Below, in pieces: positions 52,024 through 60,044 of a DNA stretch of 64,000 bases (its first letter is position 1; each line of letters opens with the position of its first letter). Both the position numbers and the translations under genes were made by a program. A model generated the notes under the pieces. The model was given only the letters and a program-made list of their open reading frames with translations, searched no databases and was not told the origin of the DNA. Source of the stretch: Bacillota bacterium (GTDB lineage: Bacteria; Bacillota; Clostridia; Acetivibrionales; DSM-1351); contig JAEWMS010000026.1 of assembly GCA_023393115.1 (NCBI GenBank), forward strand, positions 1-64,000. Reading direction: 5' to 3'.

Positions 52024-53312
52024 TACTGTTCTCTCCATTTCTCCAACCAATCTTTTATTTTGGCTTCATAGCCATTCGCTGTTGGATTGTAATAAATAGT
52101 GCCCTTCATTTCTTCAGGGAAAAATTCCTGCTTAACAATATTATTCTTATAATCATGGGCATATTTATAACCTTGTCCATAGCCCAACTGTTCCATACCT
52201 TTTGCTGCAGCATTTCGCAGGTGCATGGGAACACTTCCTGTATTTTTCGATTCAACATCAGCCAAGGCTTTGTTGACAGCCATATATGCAGAGTTTGACT
52301 TTGGACTGCAGGCCACGGTAACTGCCGCATGTGCCAGAATTATCCTGGCCTCTGGCATTCCTATCATTTTTACCGCCTGTGCTGCAGCAACAGCCACCTG
52401 TAAGGCTGTTGGATTTGCCATACCCACATCTTCCGAGGCACATATAATTATTCTTCTGGCAAGAAACTCAACATCCTCCCCGGCATACAGGGCCCGGGCC
52501 AGATAAAATACTGCCGCGTCCGGGCTACTGCCTCTCATGGACTTTATAAATGCGCTGATGTTGTCATAGTGCTCCTCACCATTTTTGTCAAAACGGATAG
52601 CTTTTTTCTGAACACATTCCTCAATGGTTTTCAGGTTTATTTCAATACAGCCGTCCGCGCCGAGATCCGAGGTCAAAACCGCCAGTTCTATGGAATTAAG
52701 CGCTGTACGCGCATCGCCGGAGCATACTTCACTTAAATAATCCAGCGCCTCATCAGTAATATTTATAGTATAATTCCCAAGGCCTCTTTCCTTGTCACTT
52801 ATGGCAGTTAAAAGCAGCTTTCTTATATCTTCCTGCTCCAATGGCTTCAGCATAAAGACAGTTGATCTTGAAATAAGTGCTTTATTAACCTCAAAGAAAG
52901 GGTTTTCAGTAGTTGCACCTATCAATACAATCGACCCGTCCTCAACATACGGCAGCAGGGCATCCTGCTGAGATTTGTTGAAGCGGTGTATTTCATCAAT
53001 AAACAAGACGGTTCTTCCATTTGGATTGAGCATAGTATTTTTCGTATCTGCCGCAATCCTTTTAATATCACCCACGCCTGAGGTTACAGCATTTAACTTT
53101 TCAAAGTTTGACTGTGTAGTATTAGCAATAATTCTGGCTAATGAGGTCTTTCCGGTACCAGGTGGACCATATAAAATTATCGATGTAATTCTATCTGCCT
53201 TTATCATCCTGTACAGCATTTTATCCTTGCCGATTATATGACTTTGTCCAACAAATTCTTCTATTGTCCTTGGCGACATTTTGTATGCCAGAGGCTGTAT
53301 CCTGTCTCTCAC
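52023..53312 (-). CDS. rarA: Replication-associated recombination protein RarA (MgsA)
   Basis: AAA+ ATPase acting at stalled forks. It opens with RIQPLAYKMSPRTIEEFVGQ, has Walker A YGPPGTGKTSLARI, Walker B FIDEIHRFNKSQQD, sensor GATTENPFFEVN and a C-terminal oligomerisation domain with RIILAHAAVTVA. I start it at the GTG at 53312, which lies 5 nt after GGAGG; the ATG at 53324 overlaps this site. About 429 residues, the family norm. Confidence 0.95.
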   Translation of the reverse strand: MRDRIQPLAYKMSPRTIEEFVGQSHIIGKDKMLYRMIKADRITSIILYGPPGTGKTSLARIIANTTQSNFEKLNAVTSGVGDIKRIAADTKNTMLNPNGRTVLFIDEIHRFNKSQQDALLPYVEDGSIVLIGATTENPFFEVNKALISRSTVFMLKPLEQEDIRKLLLTAISDKERGLGNYTINITDEALDYLSEVCSGDARTALNSIELAVLTSDLGADGCIEINLKTIEECVQKKAIRFDKNGEEHYDNISAFIKSMRGSSPDAAVFYLARALYAGEDVEFLARRIIICASEDVGMANPTALQVAVAAAQAVKMIGMPEARIILAHAAVTVACSPKSNSAYMAVNKALADVESKNTGSVPMHLRNAAAKGMEQLGYGQGYKYAHDYKNNIVKQEFFPEEMKGTIYYNPTANGYEAKIKDWLEKWREQ

Positions 53313-53437
53313 ATTAACCTCCATAAGTCGTATTAGCGGCCACAATTTATTTACTCCCATATCCGCTATTAGGCGAATATAGGAGGTTAATTCAGTGATC
53401 CGCACCTGCATTCAAAAGTTAAAGCAACGCCAAAAGC

Positions 53438-55405
53438 TTACTTTTTGGTTATAGAAAAGGATTTCCATATATCCTCAACTTCCTTCACAGCTTTGTCTGT
53501 TGCCGTGAGTTCGGGTACGCTTGTTAAAAAACAGTAGGAATAGTTTCCGGCCTCAAAGCAGTAGCATTTCACTTCTGAGAAGAAATCCAGATCAACACTT
53601 TCAACTTTATATGTATAAACCCTCATCTGATAGCCCTTTTCGGTAACTGTAGTCTGAACAGGAGTAGTTTCATATACTTTTTTTAAGGTCCTCATAATAC
53701 CAAACTTTTCTTCATCACTCAAGGATTTTGATAATGAGGAGTTCTCAATTGAGTAAATAATAACGTTTGAATTTGAATCAGGATTTGTGAAGGTAACAGA
53801 GCTGTCATCATCATTACCTGCTTTTGTCCAGAAACCCTGGAGCTTGATGCTCCAATTAAAGTTCTTGTTTATGTACTCGAACAGGTCATCTTTTTGTGAA
53901 ACTCTTACTCCTAGGTTTTTATTATTATATTTTTCTATATCGCCGATCAATGCCTCTTCATCAAAGGAATAGAAGTTCATATGGTTAATTGTGTCTATAA
54001 ATTCATTAATATATTTATCGTGATCACCTTCCGGCAGTTTAACAGTTATCTCGTAAACAAAAGGTCCTTTGGTAAAATATAGCTCTTCCATAATATAAGC
54101 TTTATTAGCTTGTTTTATTCTGAACTTAAGGGATCTGGCCTCATTTTCTGCTACTGTTGTGTAATCATCACTAATAAAGTTATATACCCCAGGATTGAAA
54201 TTGTTATTATATTTCTTAATAATTTTGTCTACATATTCATCAAGAGCTTCTTCATCTTTCAAGCTATTCATTGTTATTTTCATGTAATGAGTACTGTCGA
54301 GACCAAGGCAGGTTTCCATAGGATCATCACTTGAAAGAACCTTATCCCACTTTGCAGGTACATCCACAGACCAGGGTAAATATTTTGTGTTTAGGCTTAA
54401 TAACAAATAGTTATAGAAACTGGCCTTTCCCTGTCTGATCTTTGAAACATCCTCAACACCAATAACAGCCCCCTTGTAATCGAGACTGAAGGAGTTGACG
54501 ATATTTTGATAATATTTATCGTTTGATAGCTTTTCCGGAGTAACCGAACTATTGTAGGAATTAATAGTGAAATAATAAAAGTAATCGCCCTTGTCAAAAA
54601 CCTTTACCAGCAATGACTCATCAAATTCGGTCAATCTGGTATACTGAAAATACGGAACTGTCGCTTTCAGATCTATTTCGGTACTTCTTACCGTACTGCT
54701 ATAAACAACTGTATTATATAGTTCTTGAAGATTTCGGCCCTTTTTGTTCTCAACCGCTATTTCAAAATACAGACTTCTGCTTTCATTAGTAATACCCACC
54801 TTGTCTGACTTGAAGCTGTTGGATATAATCCTGGAACCTGATGGAATACTTAAGCTCCAGCCATAGTAGCTGTTGCCAACTTTGGGACTGGTAATTCCAC
54901 CTGTGAGGAAAGAAAGGTCGCTTAATGAGCCATCGTCTTCCAATACAATCTTTATTGTCCCTATTTTCTGGTCACAGGTTACTGTGACAGGAAAATTTGA
55001 TGATATCAACTCCAGAGGAACCATAGTTGACTTATTTTTTATTACAGGTGCAACAGGCAGCTTTTTTTTCTCCAGATTAAAGATGTAGTCGGTTGCTCCT
55101 ACAGTCAGTTCCAGGTCCCTTTCGCAGTAAATAATTTCAATGATTTTATCGGACTTTTTATTTACTTCCGCTCCGATGGCTGTTGTAAACCATTCCAACG
55201 GTACCATAAAGGTTTTATTTGATATGTAAGGTTTCTCAAGCTTGGTAACAGTACCGTTTATTTTGGCAGAGGCACTGCCTGCCTTGAGCTCAAGTACAAG
55301 TTTATCGTTATTAGCTGCATAAGTATTTAGCAGACAGGTTATCAGTATTGAGAATATTACAAGTATACTAACAAGAGTTTTACGAATGTTAATAGTATTT
55401 TTCAT
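53438..55405 (-). CDS. Exported stalk-domain (copper amine oxidase N1-like) protein with repeated PsbP-like segments
   Basis: A 655-residue secreted protein. A signal peptide (about 1-31) precedes a stalk domain of the copper amine oxidase N-terminal type (NGTVTKLEKPYISNKTFMVPLEW ... is its start, split here by the fold). Three further beta-rich segments begin near GWSLSIPSG, PWSVDVPAKW and NWSIKLQGFW, each ending like ...INSF or WKSFSIT, and resemble PsbP/DcrB-like units. It may bind the wall or membrane surface. Function is unknown. It follows an HtrA-like protease by 29 nt in the same direction. Confidence 0.82.
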   Translation of the reverse strand: MKNTINIRKTLVSILVIFSILITCLLNTYAANNDKLVLELKAGSASAKINGTVTKLEKPYISNKTFMVPLEWFTTAIGAEVNKKSDKIIEIIYCERDLELTVGATDYIFNLEKKKLPVAPVIKNKSTMVPLELISSNFPVTVTCDQKIGTIKIVLEDDGSLSDLSFLTGGITSPKVGNSYYGWSLSIPSGSRIISNSFKSDKVGITNESRSLYFEIAVENKKGRNLQELYNTVVYSSTVRSTEIDLKATVPYFQYTRLTEFDESLLVKVFDKGDYFYYFTINSYNSSVTPEKLSNDKYYQNIVNSFSLDYKGAVIGVEDVSKIRQGKASFYNYLLLSLNTKYLPWSVDVPAKWDKVLSSDDPMETCLGLDSTHYMKITMNSLKDEEALDEYVDKIIKKYNNNFNPGVYNFISDDYTTVAENEARSLKFRIKQANKAYIMEELYFTKGPFVYEITVKLPEGDHDKYINEFIDTINHMNFYSFDEEALIGDIEKYNNKNLGVRVSQKDDLFEYINKNFNWSIKLQGFWTKAGNDDDSSVTFTNPDSNSNVIIYSIENSSLSKSLSDEEKFGIMRTLKKVYETTPVQTTVTEKGYQMRVYTYKVESVDLDFFSEVKCYCFEAGNYSYCFLTSVPELTATDKAVKEVEDIWKSFSITKK

Positions 55406-55434
55406 ATAAGCACGTCCTTATTTTACCAATATAA

Positions 55435-56565
55435 TTACTTTTCACCGAAAACAACATTAACATTCAGTTGTTTGCCGTCCCGAACCAATTTAAACTTTGC
55501 CTTGTCACCGGGCAAATATTTTTTCATTTCCTCGTTATAATCAATTATTGAATTAACCTTTACATCATTTACAGAAAGCAGCTTGTCATCAATCTGTATG
55601 TCGTATTGTTCAGCAGGAGAATTTGGTAAAATGTCCCGTATAGTCAAGCCTTCAACGGCACTGGGCAAACCATACTGGGAGGTTATGCTTTCAGAGAAGA
55701 CTATTCCCATGTAGGGTCTTTTTATTCTTCCGAATTTTTCAAAATGGCTTATTGCATACTTAACAGTATCAACCGGGATGGAAAAATTCAAGCCTTCAAC
55801 ACCAAAACCTATTAGTTTAACCGAATTAATCCCAATTACCTGTCCCAACATATTAACAAGAGGCCCTCCGCTGTTGCCTCCGTTTATGGCTGCATCCGAT
55901 TGGATAAATTTGTACTCACCGTCGGTTGATCGGTTCATACCACTGATTATACCTTTTGTTGCGGAATTTCTTAAATTAAAGGATAAAGGCGTTCCAATGG
56001 CAACTACCTCCTGCCCCACCTTAACGCTTGACATATCTCCAAAAACTGCCGGAGTAAGCCCTCCCTTGTCGATCTTAATAACTGCAAGGTCCAGACTGTC
56101 GTCAATAGCTTTTAATCGAGCTTTATATGCTTTACTGTTGGAAAGAACAACAACAATGGTATCCATTTCCTTAACAACATGCGCATTTGTTATTATGTAT
56201 CCGTCACTTCTGTAAATCACACCGGTGCCGAAAATAAGATTGTCTGTATATTCACTGTAATCATAACTGCTTTCTTTAAGTTTTCCAATTATTCCAACAA
56301 CGGAGGGACTGACTTTGTCAACTATACCCGTTATTTTGTCAGCATTATTTATTTCAATAGCAGTATCAGTCCTGGTGACAGTAACTCCCTCAAGATTATT
56401 CCTGAGACTGTCAACAAGAACATACTCCTTGCCATTAATTACCTTAACCGCATTATTTATCTGTTTTCCGTCAATCTTCAGATTTTTATCGTTTGCAGCA
56501 TATGTACCCGACGTCATGAAAGCAATTGCAGTTGCAAGACAAACTCCTCTAATTATATTTTTCAT
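55435..56565 (-). CDS. Exported trypsin-like serine protease with PDZ domain (HtrA-like)
   Basis: A 376-residue S1C protease. It starts with a signal peptide (about 1-23), a short stalk-like segment (24-75), the protease domain with triad His in ITNAHVV, Asp in LDLAVIKI and Ser in GGNSGGPLVN, and a C-terminal PDZ domain (about 285-375). Unlike the 8851-10458 HtrA it has a cleavable-looking signal and no cytoplasmic tail. It is upstream of the stalk-domain protein, so the two may work together at the surface. Confidence 0.93.
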   Translation of the reverse strand: MKNIIRGVCLATAIAFMTSGTYAANDKNLKIDGKQINNAVKVINGKEYVLVDSLRNNLEGVTVTRTDTAIEINNADKITGIVDKVSPSVVGIIGKLKESSYDYSEYTDNLIFGTGVIYRSDGYIITNAHVVKEMDTIVVVLSNSKAYKARLKAIDDSLDLAVIKIDKGGLTPAVFGDMSSVKVGQEVVAIGTPLSFNLRNSATKGIISGMNRSTDGEYKFIQSDAAINGGNSGGPLVNMLGQVIGINSVKLIGFGVEGLNFSIPVDTVKYAISHFEKFGRIKRPYMGIVFSESITSQYGLPSAVEGLTIRDILPNSPAEQYDIQIDDKLLSVNDVKVNSIIDYNEEMKKYLPGDKAKFKLVRDGKQLNVNVVFGEK

Positions 56566-56672
56566 TTATTTCAACCTTCCTCCAAAGTCGGAATTTATTT
56601 ATGTCAAAGCTTTTTCATTTCAGACTTCCATTTTACCATTTTGGAAAGGGCAGTTCAATTGAATTTACCTGA

Positions 56673-57389
56673 CTACTCAAATATCTCTTCGAGAGAAATT
56701 TCAAATCCTTCAAAAATATTTGATTTTACAGTTTGAATATTTGCAAAAGATGTAATTTCTTCTATTACTTTATTATCAAAATTATACATATATACTGCCT
56801 TTTTATCTGTATCTACAAGCCAAAATTCCTTAATTCCGGTACGAGCGTATAAATTTAGCTTTCTGAACATGTCGTGTTTTTTGGAAGAAGGGGAAAGAAC
56901 CTCTACCACCAGTGAGGGAATTCCCCAATACCTGCCTTTCTGGTCTATATTTTCAGGATCACAAATTACGAGGATATCAGGCTGAACAACATGTTTTGTA
57001 TTATCTCCTTTTACTAAAGTAACATCAAAAGGGGAAGTAAGAGGTCTACACTTTTTCCCTTTAAAAAAATTACGGAATTGAGATATTATTTCAGATACTG
57101 CTGTCTGATGGGCATAGCTTGGCGAGGCCAGCAAAAAAAGCTCTCCATCAATAAGCTCATACCGCTGTTCGGATTCCTCGGTGAGTTTTATGAATTCTTC
57201 ATATGTTATTCTGGGTCCGTCCTCATTTTCATATACTGCAAATTCTTCCTCAACTCTGTCAGCAGCACTGCAAGTAACCATTCTAGCTATGTCCCTGCCA
57301 TTTTTTGTTATAATAATTTCTTCCGAGGCCGACGCCAGCGCAAGATATTTCCCAAAATTGTTTTGAACTTCTGTTGATGTTGCCCTCAT
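56673..57389 (-). CDS. Fusion of Phd/YefM-type antitoxin domain with Uma2 endonuclease-like domain
   Basis: A 238-residue protein. Residues 1-60 (RATSTEVQNNFGKYLALA ... IIITKNGRDIARMV) are a Phd/YefM DNA-binding antitoxin fold. Residues ~70-235 form a Uma2/DUF820 PD-(D/E)xK nuclease fold, with VVQPDILVIC, LVVEVLSPSS and FRKLNLYARTGIKEFWLVD as catalytic-region motifs. I use the ATG at 57389 behind AAAGGAG. No separate toxin gene is seen beside it. An inverted repeat 59-96 nt upstream may be its operator. Confidence 0.85.
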   Translation of the reverse strand: MRATSTEVQNNFGKYLALASASEEIIITKNGRDIARMVTCSAADRVEEEFAVYENEDGPRITYEEFIKLTEESEQRYELIDGELFLLASPSYAHQTAVSEIISQFRNFFKGKKCRPLTSPFDVTLVKGDNTKHVVQPDILVICDPENIDQKGRYWGIPSLVVEVLSPSSKKHDMFRKLNLYARTGIKEFWLVDTDKKAVYMYNFDNKVIEEITSFANIQTVKSNIFEGFEISLEEIFE

Positions 57390-57447
57390 AATCAAGCTCC
57401 TTTCAAAATAGCAGCTATCAGATAACATTACTTAATGAAAGCTTTCA

Positions 57448-57485
57448 ATCATAGCTATAACTTCAGCAATAATTTTAGCTATGAT
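57448..57485. promoter_or_regulatory. Inverted repeat, candidate operator of the Phd-Uma2 gene
   Basis: Perfect 10-bp arms ATCATAGCTA and TAGCTATGAT (57448-57457, 57476-57485). Further imperfect AGCTAT/AGCTGT copies extend to about 57520. Phd proteins bind such repeats to repress their own genes. Confidence 0.6.
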
Positions 57486-57605
57486 ATCAGCTGTGATTTT
57501 ATCTATAATTATAACTATTGTTAGCTATTATTATATATAACAATTCAGAAATAGTCAATAATTTAGGTATTAGCGATAAAGCATTGTCGGTAAAAAACAA
57601 TTTTT

Positions 57606-58145
57606 TTATAACAGCTCGGCTCGTTCTAGTGCTGTATAAGTCAGTTTATTATTAATTCTTGCGCTCTCCATAAGTGATATGGAATTCACAATTATGGTCT
57701 GGCTACTGAAAGAAGTTTTTGAAATATCCACGGCGGCGTCTCCAATTTGTACCTCCCTGGCAAGAGTGATATGCGGACTATAGGCTCTATCCTCCTTTTG
57801 ATATCCGGTCTTTTCAAGAGAAATCTCAAGCCTTTGATATAATTGCTGTAATTCAATACTCTTACCAAGTCCTGCCCATATAATTTTTCTATTGCCCTTA
57901 TTAAATGATCCGGTATTATCCAATCTAAGTTCAAATGGCGAAGTGGCAGCTGCTACTTCCTTCAGAACCTCTTTTAGGATTTCAACCTGCTGGAGATTCT
58001 GCTCACCAATAAACCTTAAAGTCAGATGAAAATTCTCACGGTGTGAAAAGTTGCCTCCAGTACAATACTTTCTTATATCCTGTTGAAGGGAGAATAAATA
58101 ATCCTTAATTTCGTTAGTAAATTCTATCGCAAAAAATACTCTCAT
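57606..58145 (-). CDS. thpR: RNA 2',3'-cyclic phosphodiesterase ThpR
   Basis: A 179-residue 2H phosphoesterase that opens 2',3'-cyclic phosphates. It starts MRVFFAIEFTNEIKDYL and has both HxT motifs, HLTLRFIG and HITLAR, about 85 residues apart. The ATG at 58145 follows GGAGG; an extended frame to 58184 lacks a site. Confidence 0.93.
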   Translation of the reverse strand: MRVFFAIEFTNEIKDYLFSLQQDIRKYCTGGNFSHRENFHLTLRFIGEQNLQQVEILKEVLKEVAAATSPFELRLDNTGSFNKGNRKIIWAGLGKSIELQQLYQRLEISLEKTGYQKEDRAYSPHITLAREVQIGDAAVDISKTSFSSQTIIVNSISLMESARINNKLTYTALERAELL

Positions 58146-58297
58146 TATATGCCTCCGTTTAATGCGTAACCAATGTTTAACCAAGTCTAAGTTTTTTGAT
58201 TACCCGGTTTAATATGTGGTATAGTTATAATATAATTTTTTAGAACAACAAATATACAAAATATATTGTAAATATCAACCAAGGAGGATTTGTTCAA

Positions 58298-58630
58298 ATG
58301 TTTTATGAAATCAGATTTCAAACAGGTGAAATGTCACAAATAATAGATGAAATGAAAAAAGGTAATATCCCCTGCATGGATGTAACTGATGCTGATGAAA
58401 TGAACTGGTTTATTAAGCAACTGGAAACCAAAGGTATATACAAGGTTGAAGATCTGCCCTATGACAGAAATGCTCGCGATGGTGTAAAAGAACCTGAATT
58501 CGAGTACAGAATTGCATTCTATACTTCACCTATCAAGGCTTCCGACCTTAATGGAAAAACTCCAATGTATATAGATTTTTATTTTGAACCTATCATAGAA
58601 AGAACCTATGACCCGGTTGGAGAAATGTAA
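58298..58630 (+). CDS. Conserved-looking protein of unknown function
   Basis: A 110-residue cytosolic protein with acidic character, starting MFYEIRFQTGEMSQIIDEM and ending PMYIDFYFEPIIERTYDP. It has an AAGGAGG site and its own terminator, so it is a real gene. No membrane segment and no motif that I recognise. Confidence 0.8.
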   Translation: MFYEIRFQTGEMSQIIDEMKKGNIPCMDVTDADEMNWFIKQLETKGIYKVEDLPYDRNARDGVKEPEFEYRIAFYTSPIKASDLNGKTPMYIDFYFEPIIERTYDPVGEM

Positions 58631-58640
58631 TGTATTACCA

Positions 58641-58674
58641 AATATGCTTCGCTCATTAATACGCGAAGCATATT
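58641..58674 (+). terminator. Intrinsic terminator of the 58298 gene
   Basis: A perfect 12-bp stem (58641-58652 with 58663-58674) is followed by a T-rich tract (TTTTGTCTATTTTTT). It begins 10 nt after the stop codon. Confidence 0.95.
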
Positions 58675-58691
58675 TTTTGTCTATTTTTTAC

Positions 58692-59813
58692 CTACTTTGA
58701 GCACGCAGCAGTTATAGTTATTTCCCCGTTGACTCCTGCTATGGGAACTGCTGCCACACCATTTTTTAATTCCAGCGTGTGTTTTACACTTTTACCTATT
58801 GTCAGGATTATAGTTTTCGGCAGCTTGTAGCCTTTATCAGGTGATACGGTTACCCTGAATTCACCGTTTGAAACCGAGTACACAGACTTTCCCTTTACTA
58901 CATTTGAGTTGACTTTATAAGGGACTTTTTTATTCAATTCATAAAACATAAGTGTATAAATAACTTCGTGCCCCTTCTTTGTGGGATGAGGATCAAAAGA
59001 TCTTCCGCTTTGTACATTGATCAGCTGAATATCTTTTCCTGCTTTTGCAAATGCAGAATAAACATCTGCTACCATATAGTTCTTACCCTTGTTCGAAGCC
59101 TTAATGATTTCTGCGTTCATGGACAAAAAAGTACTATTTATGGTATCAGGTAAAATAAAATCAAAAGGGTTATAAATTGTCTGTACAATAATTTTGGCCT
59201 TTGGGTTTAAAGCTTTTAATGTACTTATTATTTTTTCAAAATCTCCAGTTTTATGTAATTTTTCATTTCCTGAAAATACCTCAGCGCCTTGGGAGATGTT
59301 TGCTTTAAGTTTATCTAATGCCTCTTGGTTAAAAAACAGGTTAATAACAGCCTTTTGAATCTCGGAAGCATCTGCATTAAATATATTTTTCCCATTTCCA
59401 ATCCCATCATTTACCGAGTTTAATAAAGGAATAAAGATGTTATTGCCACCTATGGTAAGTGAAATGAGGCTTGCTTCTTTTATCCGAGCTACTTCTGCCT
59501 TTTGCTCCTTTGTAACGGGATTACTTATTGCCTTAAGGAAAGCTGTACTGTTAATTCCTTCAATTCCCAGGTTTACTGTCTTAATGCCCTGCGCCTTACC
59601 GAGTTTCGTAACGTAATTATCGATGCTGTTTCTGTTACTTACATCATTATTTATAAAGCTTACAAGTCCATAACCCGATGTAATAGAGTCCCCCAATGCA
59701 ACATACAATGCTTTTTCCGATGCTGCCGCATCTATAGAACTGATTGAGGAACTCCAGCTTAAGCATATAATAACTAAACACAATAATAGTGTAATGATCT
59801 TTTTAACAATCAT
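58692..59813 (-). CDS. Exported SGNH/GDSL hydrolase with C-terminal domain
   Basis: A 373-residue secreted esterase-type enzyme. After a signal peptide (about 1-28) comes the SGNH domain with block I VALGDSITSG, block III GGNNIF and block V DPHPTKKGHEV. The last ~75 residues form a beta-rich extra domain. Such enzymes deacetylate or de-esterify polysaccharides or lipids; the substrate is unknown. The ATG at 59813 follows GGGGG. Confidence 0.92.
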   Translation of the reverse strand: MIVKKIITLLLCLVIICLSWSSSISSIDAAASEKALYVALGDSITSGYGLVSFINNDVSNRNSIDNYVTKLGKAQGIKTVNLGIEGINSTAFLKAISNPVTKEQKAEVARIKEASLISLTIGGNNIFIPLLNSVNDGIGNGKNIFNADASEIQKAVINLFFNQEALDKLKANISQGAEVFSGNEKLHKTGDFEKIISTLKALNPKAKIIVQTIYNPFDFILPDTINSTFLSMNAEIIKASNKGKNYMVADVYSAFAKAGKDIQLINVQSGRSFDPHPTKKGHEVIYTLMFYELNKKVPYKVNSNVVKGKSVYSVSNGEFRVTVSPDKGYKLPKTIILTIGKSVKHTLELKNGVAAVPIAGVNGEITITAACSK

Positions 59814-59889
59814 TTGAACCCCCATGATATATTATAAGTCACTTTGTTATATTAATTATAACCTTGCATCAGCGAAAGTTCAAATACAC

Positions 59890-59980
59890 AAAACAGTAAG
59901 AGGAATTCTCTTGTCATAGAATTCCTCTTACTGTTTTTAACCATCCTTCCACATTTTTATGAGCTGTCCTCACGTACAAT
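59890..59980. repeat. Intergenic hairpin element, copy 2
   Basis: A perfect 20-bp stem (59890-59909 with 59918-59937, 8-nt loop) followed by the conserved tail 59938-59980, which matches 23293-23335 at about 35 of 43 positions. The hairpin sequence itself differs completely from copy 1 although its place is the same. On the minus strand the conserved part comes first and the hairpin follows, ending in TTTTGTGTATTT, so it can act as a terminator between the nucleotidyltransferase and SGNH genes. Confidence 0.82.
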
Positions 59981-60044
59981 AAGTTCTTTATAACATACAT
60001 AAATCAATATTGTTATGCAACAGCATACTTTTTTATATCCAATA

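Noticed and set aside
52023..53411. RarA starting at 53411
   Set aside because: The extra 33 residues do not belong to the family and the GGAGG site points to the GTG at 53312.
56179..56736. 185-residue open frame on the plus strand
   Set aside because: Antisense to the HtrA-like protease gene and crossing into the end of the Phd-Uma2 gene; no start signal or family pattern.
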